The position numbers and the translations under genes are program-made. The notes beneath the pieces were generated by a model. The model did no database searches and was not told the origin of the DNA. It saw nothing but the letters and a program-made list of their open reading frames with translations. A DNA stretch of 64,000 bases from Auanema rhodensis (Eukaryota; Nematoda; Chromadorea; Rhabditida; Rhabditidae), in NCBI GenBank assembly GCA_964057225.1, contig OZ059894.1, positions 3,844,001-3,908,000 of the forward strand, read 5' to 3'. Below are positions 39,308-52,646 of the stretch, piece by piece; positions within the stretch are counted from its first letter, which is position 1; each line of letters opens with the position of its first letter.

Positions 39308-42300
39308 TTTTTGTCAAAATGTTTTTGGAAGCAATGTTGAGTGTACATGGAAACTCAACATACACTAATGCATCATTTTTCAAACGATCATAACTAATTT
39401 TTGTATTGAGCGTTTCTCAATGTAGTATAGTGCATTCGATGCGGATTTTTAAGCTGCGTCGATCTGTGTTATCAGATGTGCGCTAGCTTAAAAATGCACC
39501 GAGATATCAACTGATATAAGTTCACACTTATATCCTCGATTTTCACCCTGAAGGAATAATTTTTTCGTTGAATAACATTGTCCATCGTCTTTGCCATGAA
39601 AAAAGGAATCCAAAAACATCTACTTTTCGCTAAATTATTTTGAAATTTTTCGAAAAAATTTTTGTCAAAATGTTTTTGGAAGCAATGTTGAGTGTACATG
39701 GAAACTCAACATACACTAATGCATCATTTTTCAAACGATCATAACTAATTTTTGTATCAAGCGTTTCTCAATGTAGTTTAGTGCATTCGATGCGGATTTT
39801 TAAGCTGCGTCGATCTGTGTTATCAGATTTGCGCTAGCTTAAAAATGCACCGAGATATCAACTGATATAAGTTCACACTTATATCCTCGATTTTCACCCT
39901 GAAGGAATGATTTTTTCGTTGAATAACATTGTCCATCGTCTTTGCCTTGAAAAATGGAATCTAAAAACATCTACTTTTTGCTAAATTATTTTGAAATTTT
40001 TCGAAAAAATTTTTGTCAAAATGTTTTTGGAAGCAATGTTGAGTGTACATGGAAACTCAACATACACTAATGCATCATTTTTCAAACGATCAAAACTAAT
40101 TTTTGTATCAAGCGTTTCTCAATGTAGTTTAGTGCATTCGATGCGGATTTTTAAGCTGCGTCGATCTGTGTTATCAGATTTGCGCTAGCTTAAAAATGCA
40201 CCGAGATATCAACTGATATAAGTTCACACTTATATCCTCGATTTTCACCCTGAAGGAATGATTTTTTCGTTGAATAACATTGTCCATCGTCTTTGCCATG
40301 AAAAAAGGAATCTAAAAACATCTACTTTTTGCTAAATTATTTTGAAATTTTTCGAAAAAATTTTTGTCAAAATGTTTTTGGAAGCAATGTTGAGTGTACA
40401 TGGAAACTCAACATACACTAATGCATCATTTTTCAAACGATCATAATTAATTTTTGTATTAAGCGTTTCTCAATGTAGTGTAGTGCATTCGATGCGGATT
40501 TTTAAGCTGCGTCGATCTGTGTTATCAGATTTGCGCTAACTTAAAAATGCACCGAGATATCAACTGATATAAGTTCACACTTATATCCTCGATTTTCACC
40601 CTGAAGGAATAATTTTTTCGTTGAATAACATTGTCCATTGTCTTTGCCTTGAAAAATGGAATCTAAAAACATCTACTTTTTGCTAAATTATTTTAAAATT
40701 TTTCGAAAAAATTTTTGTCAAAATGTTTTTGGAAGCAATGTTGAGTGTACATGGAAACTCAACATACACTAATGCATCATTTTTCAAACGATCATAACTA
40801 ATTTTTGTATCAAGCGTTTCTCAATGTAGTTTAGTGCATTCGATGCGGATTTTTAAGCTGCGTCGATCTGTGTTATCAGATGTGCGCTAGCTTAAAAATG
40901 CACCGAGATATCAACTGATATAAGTTCACACTTATATCCTCGATTTTCACCCTGAAGGAATGATTTTTTCGTTGAATAACATTGTCCATCGTCTTTGCCA
41001 TGAAAAAAGAAATCTAAAAACATCTACTTTTTGCTAAATTATTTTGAAATTTTTCGAAAAAATTTTTGTCAAAATGTTTTTGGAAGCATTGTTGAGTGTA
41101 CATGGAAACTCAACATACACTAATGCATCATTTTTCAAACGATCATAACTAATTTTTGTATCAAGCGTTTCTCAATGTAGTTTAGTGCATTCGATGCGGA
41201 TTTTTAAGCTGCGTCGATCTGTGTTATCAGATTTGCGCTAGCTTAAAAATGCACCGAGATATCAACTGATATAAGTTCACACTTATATCCTCGATTTTCA
41301 CCCTTAAGGAATGATTTTTTCGTTGAATAACATTGTCCATCATCTTTGCCATGAAAAAAGGAATCTAAAAACATCTACTTTTCGCTAAATTATTTTGAAA
41401 TTTTTCGAAAAAATTTTTGTCAAAATGTTTTTGGAAGCAATGTTGAGTGTACATGGAAACTCAACATACACTAATGCATCATTTTTCAAACGATCATAAC
41501 TAATTTTTGTATCAAGCGTTTCTCAATGTAGTTTAGTGCATTCGATGCGGATTTTTAAGCTGCGTCGATCTGTGTTATCAGATTTGCGCTAGCTTAAAAA
41601 TGCACCGAGATATCAACTGATATAAGTTCACACTTATATCCTCGATTTTCACCCTGAAGGAATAATTTTTTCGTTGAATAACATTGTCCATCGTCTTTGC
41701 CTTGAAAAATGGAATCTAAAAACATCTACTTTTTGCTAAATTATTTTGAAATTTTTCGAAAAAATTTTTGTCAAAATGTTTTTGGAAGCAATGTTGAGTG
41801 TACATGGAAACTCAACATACACTAATGCATCATTTTTCAAACGATCATAACTAATTTTTGTATTGAGCGTTTCTCAATGTAGTATAGTGCATTCGATGCG
41901 GATTTTTAAGCTGCGTCGATCTGTGTTATCAGATGTGCGCTAGCTTAAAAATGCACCGAGATATCAACTGATATAAGTTCACACTTATATCCTCGATTTT
42001 CACCCTGAAGAATTAATTTTTTCGTTGAATAACATTGTCCATCGTCTTTGCCTTGAAAAAAGGAATCTAAAAACATCTACTTTTTGCTAAATTATTTTGA
42101 AATTTTTCGAAAAAATTTTTGTCAAAATGTTTTTGGAAGCAGTGTTGAGTGTACATGGAAACTCAACATACACTAATGCATCATTTTTCAAACGATCATA
42201 ACTAATTTTTGTATCAAGCGTTTCTCAATGTAGTTTAGTGCATTCGATGCGGATTTTTAAGCTGCGTCGATCTGTGTTATCAGATGTGCGCTAGCTTAAA

Positions 42301-42817
42301 AATGCACCGAGATATCAACTGATATAAGTTCACACTTATATCCTCGATTTTCACCCTGAAGGAATACTTTTTTCGTTGAATAACATTGTCCATCGTCTTT
42401 GCCATGAAAAAAGGAATCTAAAAACATCTACTTTTCGCTAAATTATTTTGAAATTTTTCGAAAAAATTTTTGTCAAAATGTTTTTGGAAGCAATGTTGAG
42501 TGTACATGGAAACTCAACATACACTAATGCATCATTTTTCAAACGATCATAACTAATTTTTGTATCAAGCGTTTCTCAATGTAGTTTAGTGCATTCGATG
42601 CGGATTTTTAAGCTGCGTCGATCTGTGTTATCAGATTTGCGCTAGCTTAAAAATGCACCGAGATATCAACTGATATAAGTTCACACTTATATCCTCGATT
42701 TTCACCCTGAAGGAATAATTTTTTCGTTGAATAACATTGTCCATCGTCTTTGCCTTGAAAAATGGAATCTAAAAACATCTACTTTTTGCTAAATTATTTT
42801 GAAATTTTTCGAAAAAA
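39308..42817 (+). repeat. Copies 113-122, first member of a 3.5-kb block repeated 8424 bp away
   Basis: Ten successive copies match copies 137-146 (47732-51241) at an offset of 8424 bp, exactly 24 units. Shared rare markers are a ggaatgatt body with a ttgaaaaatgg tail (114/138), cataattaat with ccattgtc (116/140), gccatgaaaaaagaaatc (117/141), gcattg with cccttaagg and catcatc (118/142), and gcagtg with ggaatactt (121/145). Copy 113 has aatccaaaa and copy 115 cgatcaaaac as private changes. Copy 145 differs from copy 121 at unit positions 100-120 and copy 146 from copy 122 at 171. Confidence 0.9.
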
Positions 42818-45800
42818 TTTTTGTCAAAATGTTTTTGGAAGCAATGTTGAGTGTACATGGAAACTCAACATACACTAATGCATCATTTTTCAAACGATCA
42901 TAACTAATTTTTGTATCAAGCGTTTCTCAATGTAGTTTAGTGCATTCGATGCGGATTTTTAAGCTGCGTCGATCTGTGTTATCAGATTTGCGCTAGCTTA
43001 AAAATGCACCGAGATATCAACTGATATAAGTTCACACTTATATCCTCGATTTTCACCCTGAAGGAATAATTTTTTCGTTGAATAACATTGTCCATCGTCT
43101 TTGCCTTGAAAAATGGAATCTAAAAACATCTACTTTTTGCTAAATTATTTTGAAATTTTTCGAAAAAATTTTTGTCAAAATGTTTTTGGAAGCAATGTTG
43201 AGTGTACATGGAAACTCAACATACACTAATGCATCATTTTTCAAACGATCATAACTAATTTTTGTATTGAGCGTTTCTCAATGTAGTATAGTGCATTCGA
43301 TGCGGATTTTTAAGCTGCGTCGATCTGTGTTATCAGATGTGCGCTAGCTTAAAAATGCACCGAGATATCAACTGATATAAGTTCACACTTATATCCTCGA
43401 TTTTCACCCTGAAGAATTAATTTTTTCGTTGAATAACATTGTCCATCGTCTTTGCCTTGAAAAAAGGAATCTAAAAACATCTACTTTTTGCTAAATTATT
43501 TTGAAATTTTTCGAAAAAATTTTTGTCAAAATGTTTTTGGAAGCAGTGTTGAGTGTACATGGAAACTCAACATACACTAATGCATCATTTTTCAAACGAT
43601 CATAACTAATTTTTGTATCAAGCGTTTCTCAATGTAGTATAGTGCATTCGATGCGGATTTTTAAGCTGCGTCGATCTGTGTTATCAGATTTGCGCTAGCT
43701 TAAAAATGCACCAAGATATCAACTGATATAAGTTCACACTTATATCCTCGATTTTCACCCTGAAGAATTAATTTTTTCGTTGAATAACATTGTCCATCGT
43801 CTTTGCCTTGAAAAAAGGAATCTAAAAACATCTACTTTTTGCTAAATTATTTTGAAATTTTTCGAAAAAATTTTTGTCAAAATGTTTTTGGAAGCAATGT
43901 TGAGTGTACATGGAAACTCAACATACACTAATGCATCATTTTTCAAACGATCATAACTAATTTTTGTATTGAGCGTTTCTCAATGTAGTATAGTGCATTC
44001 GATCCGGATTTTTAAGCTGCGTCGATCTGTGTTATCAGATTTGCGCTAGCTTAAAAATGCACCGAGATATCAACTGATATAAGTTCACACTTATATCCTC
44101 GATTTTCACCCTGAAGGAATAATTTTTTCGTTGAATAACATTGTCCATCATCTTTGCCATGAAAAAAGGAATCTAAAAACATCTACTTTTCGCTAAATTA
44201 TTTTGAAATTTTTCGAAAAAATTTTTGTCAAAATGTTTTTGGAAGCAATGTTGAGTGTACATGGAAACTCAACATACACTAATGCATCATTTTTCAAACG
44301 ATCATAACTAATTTTTGTATCAAGCGTTTCTCAATGTAGTTTAGTGCATTCGATGCGGATTTTTAAGCTGCGTCGATCTGTGTTATCAGATTTGCGCTAG
44401 CTTAAAAATGCACCGAGATATCAACTGATATAAGTTCACACTTATATCCTCGATTTTCACCCTGAAGGAATAATTTTTTCGTTGAATAACATTGTCCATC
44501 GTCTTTGCCTTGAAAAATGGAATCTAAAAACATCTACTTTTTGCTAAATTATTTTGAAATTTTTCGAAAAAATTTTTGTCAAAATGTTTTTGGAAGCAAT
44601 GTTGAGTGTACATGGAAACTCAACATACACTAATGCATCATTTTTCAAACGATCATAACTAATTTTTGTATTGAGCGTTTCTCAATGTAGTATAGTGCAT
44701 TCGATGCGGATTTTTAAGCTGCGTCGATCTGTGTTATCAGATGTGCGCTAGCTTAAAAATGCACCGAGATATCAACTGATATAAGTTCACACTTATATCC
44801 TCGATTTTCACCCTGAAGAATTAATTTTTTCGTTGAATAACATTGTCCATCGTCTTTGCCTTGAAAAAAGGAATCTAAAAACATCTACTTTTTGCTAAAT
44901 TATTTTGAAATTTTTCGAAAAAATTTTTGTCAAAATGTTTTTGGAAGCAGTGTTGAGTGTACATGGAAACTCAACATACACTAATGCATCATTTTTCAAA
45001 CGATCATAACTAATTTTTGTATCAAGCGTTTCTCAATGTAGTTTAGTGCATTCGATGCGGATTTTTAAGCTGCGTCGATCTGTGTTATCAGATGTGCGCT
45101 AGCTTAAAAATGCACCGAGATATCAACTGATATAAGTTCACACTTATATCCTCGATTTTCACCCTGAAGGAATACTTTTTTCGTTGAATAACATTGTCCA
45201 TCGTCTTTGCCATGAAAAAAGGAATCTAAAAACATCTACTTTTCGCTAAATTATTTTGAAATTTTTCGAAAAAATTTTTGTCAAAATGTTTTTGGAAGCA
45301 ATGTTGAGTGTACATGGAAACTCAACATACACTAATGCATCATTTTTCAAACGATCATAACTAATTTTTGTATCAAGCGTTTCTCAATGTAGTTTAGTGC
45401 ATTCGATGCGGATTTTTAAGCTGCGTCGATCTGTGTTATCAGATTTGCGCTAGCTTAAAAATGCACCGAGATATCAACTGATATAAGTTCACACTTATAT
45501 CCTCGATTTTCACCCTGAAGGAATAATTTTTTCGTTGAATAACATTGTCCATCGTCTTTGCCTTGAAAAATGGAATCTAAAAACATCTACTTTTTGCTAA
45601 ATTATTTTGAAATTTTTCGAAAAAATTTTTGTCAAAATGTTTTTGGAAGCAATGTTGAGTGTACATGGAAACTCAACATACACTAATGCATCATTTTTCA
45701 AACGATCATAACTAATTTTTGTATCAAGCGTTTCTCAATGTAGTTTAGTGCATTCGATGCGGATTTTTAAGCTGCGTCGATCTGTGTTATCAGATTTGCG

Positions 45801-46327
45801 CTAGCTTAAAAATGCACCGAGATATCAACTGATATAAGTTCACACTTATATCCTCGATTTTCACCCTGAAGGAATAATTTTTTCGTTGAATAACATTGTC
45901 CATCGTCTTTGCCTTGAAAAATGGAATCTAAAAACATCTACTTTTTGCTAAATTATTTTGAAATTTTTCGAAAAAATTTTTGTCAAAATGTTTTTGGAAG
46001 CAATGTTGAGTGTACATGGAAACTCAACATACACTAATGCATCATTTTTCAAACGATCATAACTAATTTTTGTATTGAGCGTTTCTCAATGTAGTATAGT
46101 GCATTCGATGCGGATTTTTAAGCTGCGTCGATCTGTGTTATCAGATTTGCGCTAGCTTAAAAATGCACCGAGATATCAACTGATATAAGTTCACACTTAT
46201 ATCCTCGATTTTCACCCTGAAGAATTAATTTTTTCGTTGAATAACATTGTCCATCGTCTTTGCCTTGAAAAAAGGAATCTAAAAACATCTACTTTTTGCT
46301 AAATTATTTTGAAATTTTTTGAAAAAA
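41414..46327 (+). repeat. 8-copy-spaced duplication, copies 119-124 and 127-132
   Basis: Copies 119-124 (41414-43519) match copies 127-132 (44222-46327) at 2808 bp. The ggaatactt/gcagtg unit (copies 121 and 129) is the diagnostic marker, followed by two ggaataatt/gaaaaatgg copies. The intervening copies 125-126 include a caccaagat variant and a chimeric unit. Copy 132 lacks gtgc and has tttttgaaa, unlike copy 124. Confidence 0.86.
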
Positions 46328-48082
46328 TTTTTGTCAAAATGTTTTTGGAAGCAATGTTGAGTGTACATGGAAACTCAACATACACTAATGCATCATTTTT
46401 CAAACGATCATAACTAATTTTTGTATCAAGCGTTTCTCAATGTAGTTTAGTGTATTCGATGCGGATTTTTAAGCTGCGTCGATCTGTGTTATCAGATTTG
46501 CGCTAGCTTAAAAATGCACCGAGATATCAACTGATATAAGTTCACACTTATATCCTCGATTTTCACCCTGAAGAATTAATTTTTTCGTTGAATAACATTG
46601 TCCATCGTCTTTGCCTTGAAAAAAGGAATCTAAAAACATCTACTTTTTGCTAAATTATTTTGAAATTTTTTGAAAAAATTTTTGTCAAAATGTTTTTGGA
46701 AGCAATGTTGAGTGTACATGGAAACTCAACATACACTAATGCATCATTTTTCAAACGATCATAACTAATTTTTGTATTGAGCGTTTCTCAATGTAGTATA
46801 GTGCATTCGATGCGGATTTTTAAGCTGCGTCGATCTGTGTTATCAGATGTGCGCTAGCTTAAAAATGCACCGAGATATCAACTGATATAAGTTCACACTT
46901 ATATCCTCGATTTTCACCCTGAAGGAATAATTTTTTCGTTGAATAACATTGTCCATCGTCTTTGCCATGAAAAAAGGAATCTAAAAACATCTACTTTTCG
47001 CTAAATTATTTTGAAATTTTTCGAAAAAATTTTTGTCAAAATGTTTTTGGAAGCAATGTTGAGTGTACATGGAAACTCAACATACACTAATGCATCATTT
47101 TTCAAACGATCATAACTAATTTTTGTATCAAGCGTTTCTCAATGTAGTTTAGTGCATTCGATGCGGATTTTTAAGCTGCGTCGATCTGTGTTATCAGATT
47201 TGCGCTAGCTTAAAAATGCACCGAGATATCAACTGATATAAGTTCACACTTATATCCTCGATTTTCACCCTGAAGAATTAATTTTTTCGTTGAATAACAT
47301 TGTCCATCGTCTTTGCCTTGAAAAAAGGAATCTAAAAACATCTACTTTTTGCTAAATTATTTTGAAATTTTTTGAAAAAATTTTTGTCAAAATGTTTTTG
47401 GAAGCAATGTTGAGTGTACATGGAAACTCAACATACACTAATGCATCATTTTTCAAACGATCATAACTAATTTTTGTATCAAGCGTTTCTCAATGTAGTT
47501 TAGTGTATTCGATGCGGATTTTTAAGCTGCGTCGATCTGTGTTATCAGATTTGCGCTAGCTTAAAAATGCACCGAGATATCAACTGATATAAGTTCACAC
47601 TTATATCCTCGATTTTCACCCTGAAGAATTAATTTTTTCGTTGAATAACATTGTCCATCGTCTTTGCCTTGAAAAAAGGAATCTAAAAACATCTACTTTT
47701 TGCTAAATTATTTTGAAATTTTTTGAAAAAATTTTTGTCAAAATGTTTTTGGAAGCAATGTTGAGTGTACATGGAAACTCAACATACACTAATGCATCAT
47801 TTTTCAAACGATCATAACTAATTTTTGTATTGAGCGTTTCTCAATGTAGTATAGTGCATTCGATGCGGATTTTTAAGCTGCGTCGATCTGTGTTATCAGA
47901 TGTGCGCTAGCTTAAAAATGCACCGAGATATCAACTGATATAAGTTCACACTTATATCCTCGATTTTCACCCTGAAGGAATAATTTTTTCGTTGAATAAC
48001 ATTGTCCATCGTCTTTGCCATGAAAAAAGGAATCTAAAAACATCTACTTTTCGCTAAATTATTTTGAAATTTTTCGAAAAAA
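45977..48082 (+). repeat. 3-copy duplication, copies 132-134 and 135-137
   Basis: Copies 133-134 match 136-137 at 1053 bp: a gtgtattcg copy ending tttttgaaa, then a gtattg/gtgc/gccatg copy with ttttcgcta. Copies 132 and 135 share the agaattaatt and tttttgaaa states but differ at unit positions 100-120. The motif order also resembles copies 110-113. Confidence 0.83.
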
Positions 48083-51000
48083 TTTTTGTCAAAATGTTTT
48101 TGGAAGCAATGTTGAGTGTACATGGAAACTCAACATACACTAATGCATCATTTTTCAAACGATCATAACTAATTTTTGTATCAAGCGTTTCTCAATGTAG
48201 TTTAGTGCATTCGATGCGGATTTTTAAGCTGCGTCGATCTGTGTTATCAGATTTGCGCTAGCTTAAAAATGCACCGAGATATCAACTGATATAAGTTCAC
48301 ACTTATATCCTCGATTTTCACCCTGAAGGAATGATTTTTTCGTTGAATAACATTGTCCATCGTCTTTGCCTTGAAAAATGGAATCTAAAAACATCTACTT
48401 TTTGCTAAATTATTTTGAAATTTTTCGAAAAAATTTTTGTCAAAATGTTTTTGGAAGCAATGTTGAGTGTACATGGAAACTCAACATACACTAATGCATC
48501 ATTTTTCAAACGATCATAACTAATTTTTGTATCAAGCGTTTCTCAATGTAGTTTAGTGCATTCGATGCGGATTTTTAAGCTGCGTCGATCTGTGTTATCA
48601 GATTTGCGCTAGCTTAAAAATGCACCGAGATATCAACTGATATAAGTTCACACTTATATCCTCGATTTTCACCCTGAAGGAATGATTTTTTCGTTGAATA
48701 ACATTGTCCATCGTCTTTGCCATGAAAAAAGGAATCTAAAAACATCTACTTTTTGCTAAATTATTTTGAAATTTTTCGAAAAAATTTTTGTCAAAATGTT
48801 TTTGGAAGCAATGTTGAGTGTACATGGAAACTCAACATACACTAATGCATCATTTTTCAAACGATCATAATTAATTTTTGTATTAAGCGTTTCTCAATGT
48901 AGTGTAGTGCATTCGATGCGGATTTTTAAGCTGCGTCGATCTGTGTTATCAGATTTGCGCTAACTTAAAAATGCACCGAGATATCAACTGATATAAGTTC
49001 ACACTTATATCCTCGATTTTCACCCTGAAGGAATAATTTTTTCGTTGAATAACATTGTCCATTGTCTTTGCCTTGAAAAATGGAATCTAAAAACATCTAC
49101 TTTTTGCTAAATTATTTTAAAATTTTTCGAAAAAATTTTTGTCAAAATGTTTTTGGAAGCAATGTTGAGTGTACATGGAAACTCAACATACACTAATGCA
49201 TCATTTTTCAAACGATCATAACTAATTTTTGTATCAAGCGTTTCTCAATGTAGTTTAGTGCATTCGATGCGGATTTTTAAGCTGCGTCGATCTGTGTTAT
49301 CAGATGTGCGCTAGCTTAAAAATGCACCGAGATATCAACTGATATAAGTTCACACTTATATCCTCGATTTTCACCCTGAAGGAATGATTTTTTCGTTGAA
49401 TAACATTGTCCATCGTCTTTGCCATGAAAAAAGAAATCTAAAAACATCTACTTTTTGCTAAATTATTTTGAAATTTTTCGAAAAAATTTTTGTCAAAATG
49501 TTTTTGGAAGCATTGTTGAGTGTACATGGAAACTCAACATACACTAATGCATCATTTTTCAAACGATCATAACTAATTTTTGTATCAAGCGTTTCTCAAT
49601 GTAGTTTAGTGCATTCGATGCGGATTTTTAAGCTGCGTCGATCTGTGTTATCAGATTTGCGCTAGCTTAAAAATGCACCGAGATATCAACTGATATAAGT
49701 TCACACTTATATCCTCGATTTTCACCCTTAAGGAATGATTTTTTCGTTGAATAACATTGTCCATCATCTTTGCCATGAAAAAAGGAATCTAAAAACATCT
49801 ACTTTTCGCTAAATTATTTTGAAATTTTTCGAAAAAATTTTTGTCAAAATGTTTTTGGAAGCAATGTTGAGTGTACATGGAAACTCAACATACACTAATG
49901 CATCATTTTTCAAACGATCATAACTAATTTTTGTATCAAGCGTTTCTCAATGTAGTTTAGTGCATTCGATGCGGATTTTTAAGCTGCGTCGATCTGTGTT
50001 ATCAGATTTGCGCTAGCTTAAAAATGCACCGAGATATCAACTGATATAAGTTCACACTTATATCCTCGATTTTCACCCTGAAGGAATAATTTTTTCGTTG
50101 AATAACATTGTCCATCGTCTTTGCCTTGAAAAATGGAATCTAAAAACATCTACTTTTTGCTAAATTATTTTGAAATTTTTCGAAAAAATTTTTGTCAAAA
50201 TGTTTTTGGAAGCAATGTTGAGTGTACATGGAAACTCAACATACACTAATGCATCATTTTTCAAACGATCATAACTAATTTTTGTATTGAGCGTTTCTCA
50301 ATGTAGTATAGTGCATTCGATGCGGATTTTTAAGCTGCGTCGATCTGTGTTATCAGATTTGCGCTAGCTTAAAAATGCACCGAGATATCAACTGATATAA
50401 GTTCACACTTATATCCTCGATTTTCACCCTGAAGAATTAATTTTTTCGTTGAATAACATTGTCCATCGTCTTTGCCTTGAAAAAAGGAATCTAAAAACAT
50501 CTACTTTTTGCTAAATTATTTTGAAATTTTTCGAAAAAATTTTTGTCAAAATGTTTTTGGAAGCAGTGTTGAGTGTACATGGAAACTCAACATACACTAA
50601 TGCATCATTTTTCAAACGATCATAACTAATTTTTGTATTAAGCGTTTCTCAATGTAGTATAGTGCATTCGATGCGGATTTTTAAGCTGCGTCGATCTGTG
50701 TTATCAGATGTGCGCTAGCTTAAAAATGCACCGAGATATCAACTGATATAAGTTCACACTTATATCCTCGATTTTCACCCTGAAGGAATACTTTTTTCGT
50801 TGAATAACATTGTCCATCGTCTTTGCCATGAAAAAAGGAATCTAAAAACATCTACTTTTCGCTAAATTATTTTGAAATTTTTCGAAAAAATTTTTGTCAA
50901 AATGTTTTTGGAAGCAATGTTGAGTGTACATGGAAACTCAACATACACTAATGCATCATTTTTCAAACGATCATAACTAATTTTTGTATCAAGCGTTTCT

Positions 51001-51241
51001 CAATGTAGTTTAGTGCATTCGATGCGGATTTTTAAGCTGCGTCGATCTGTGTTATCAGATGTGCGCTAGCTTAAAAATGCACCGAGATATCAACTGATAT
51101 AAGTTCACACTTATATCCTCGATTTTCACCCTGAAGGAATAATTTTTTCGTTGAATAACATTGTCCATCGTCTTTGCCTTGAAAAATGGAATCTAAAAAC
51201 ATCTACTTTTTGCTAAATTATTTTGAAATTTTTCGAAAAAA
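47732..51241 (+). repeat. Copies 137-146, second member of the 8424-bp-spaced block
   Basis: Partner of copies 113-122, with the same order of marker copies. Copy 140 keeps both cataattaat and ccattgtc, and copy 142 keeps gcattg, cccttaagg and catcatc. Copy 145 (50540-50890) combines the gcagtg and ggaatactt ends of copy 121 with gtatta/tata in the middle. Copy 144 lacks the gtgc of copy 120. Confidence 0.9.
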
Positions 51242-52646
51242 TTTTTGTCAAAATGTTTTTGGAAGCAATGTTGAGTGTACATGGAAACTCAACATACACT
51301 AATGCATCATTTTTCAAACGATCATAACTAATTTTTGTATTAAGCGTTCTTCAATGTAGTATAGTGCATTCGATGCGGATTTTTAAGCTGCGTCGATCTG
51401 TGTTATCAGATTTGCGCTAGCTTAAAAATGCACCGAGATATCAACTGATATAAGTTCACACTTATATCCTCGATTTTCACCCTGAAGAATTAATTTTTTC
51501 GTTGAATAACATTGTCCATCGTCTTTGCCTTGAAAAATGGAATCTAAAAACATCTACTTTTTGCTAAATTATTTTGAAATTTTTCGAAAAAATTTTTGTC
51601 AAAATGTTTTTGGAAGCAATGTTGAGTGTACATGGAAACTCAACATACACTAATGCATCATTTTTCAAACGATCATAACTAATTTTTGTATTGAGCGTTT
51701 CTCAATGTAGTATAGTGCATTCGATCCGGATTTTCAAGTTGCGTCGATCTGTGTTATCAGATTTGCGCTAGCTTAAAAATGCACCGAGATATCAACTGAT
51801 ATAAGTTCACACTTATATCCTCGATTTTCACCCTGAAGGAATAATTTTTTCGTTGAATAACATTGTCCATCGTCTTTGCCTTGAAAAATGGAATCTAAAA
51901 ACATCTACTTTTTGCTAAATTATTTTGAAATTTTTCGAAAAAATTTTTGTCAAAATGTTTTTGGAAGCAATGTTGAGTGTACATGGAAACTCAACATACA
52001 CTAATGCATCATTTTTCAAACGATCATAACTAATTTTTGTATCAAGCGTTTCTCAATGTAGTTTAGTGCATTCGATGCGGATTTTTAAGCTGCGTCGATC
52101 TGTGTTATCAGATTTGCGCTAGCTTAAAAATGCACCGAGATATCAACTGATATAAATTCACACTTATATCCTCGATTTTCACCCTGAAGAATTAATTTTT
52201 TCGTTGAATAACATTGTCCATCGTCTTTGCCATAAAAAAAGGAATCTAAAAACATCTACTTTTTGCTAAATTATTTTGAAATTTTTCGAAAAAATTTTTG
52301 TCAAAATGTTTTTGGAAGCATTGTTGAGTGTACATGGAAACTCAACATACACTAATGCATCATTTTTCAAACGATCATAACTAATTTTTGTATTAAGCGT
52401 TTCTCAATGTAGTATAGTGCATTCGATGCGGATTTTTAAGCTGCGTCGATCTGTGTTATCAGATTTGCGCTAGCTTAAAAATGCACCGAGATATCAACTG
52501 ATATAAGTTCACACTTATATCCTCGATTTTCACCCTGAAGGAATAATTTTTTTTGTTGAATAACATTGTCCATCGTCTTTGCCTTGAAAAATGGAATCTA
52601 AAAACATCTACTTTTTGCTAAATTATTTTGAAATTTTTCGAAAAAA
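51242..52646 (+). repeat. Copies 147-150, start of the right-hand section
   Basis: Copy 147 introduces cgttcttc, which recurs in copies 152, 157 and 167. Copy 148 has gatccgg with attttcaagttgcg. Copy 149 has tataaattc and gccataaaa. Copy 150 carries the T insertion. The order of types (cgttcttc, then gtatca/ttta with agaattaatt, then gcattg) foreshadows the five-copy unit that follows. Confidence 0.82.
52295..52646 (+). repeat. Copy 150, 352-bp unit (T inserted)
   Basis: The run after ggaataa is eight T followed by gttg, in place of six T followed by cgttg. This is one C to T change plus one extra T. The same form is found in copies 164 (57210-57561) and 181 (63178-63529). In all three the following copy has gtgc. 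Confidence 0.92.

Noticed and set aside
39991-40188. 65-codon reading frame on the plus strand
   Set aside because: It exists because T to A at 40093 (cgatcaaaac) replaces a TAA present in the other copies. It is satellite sequence.
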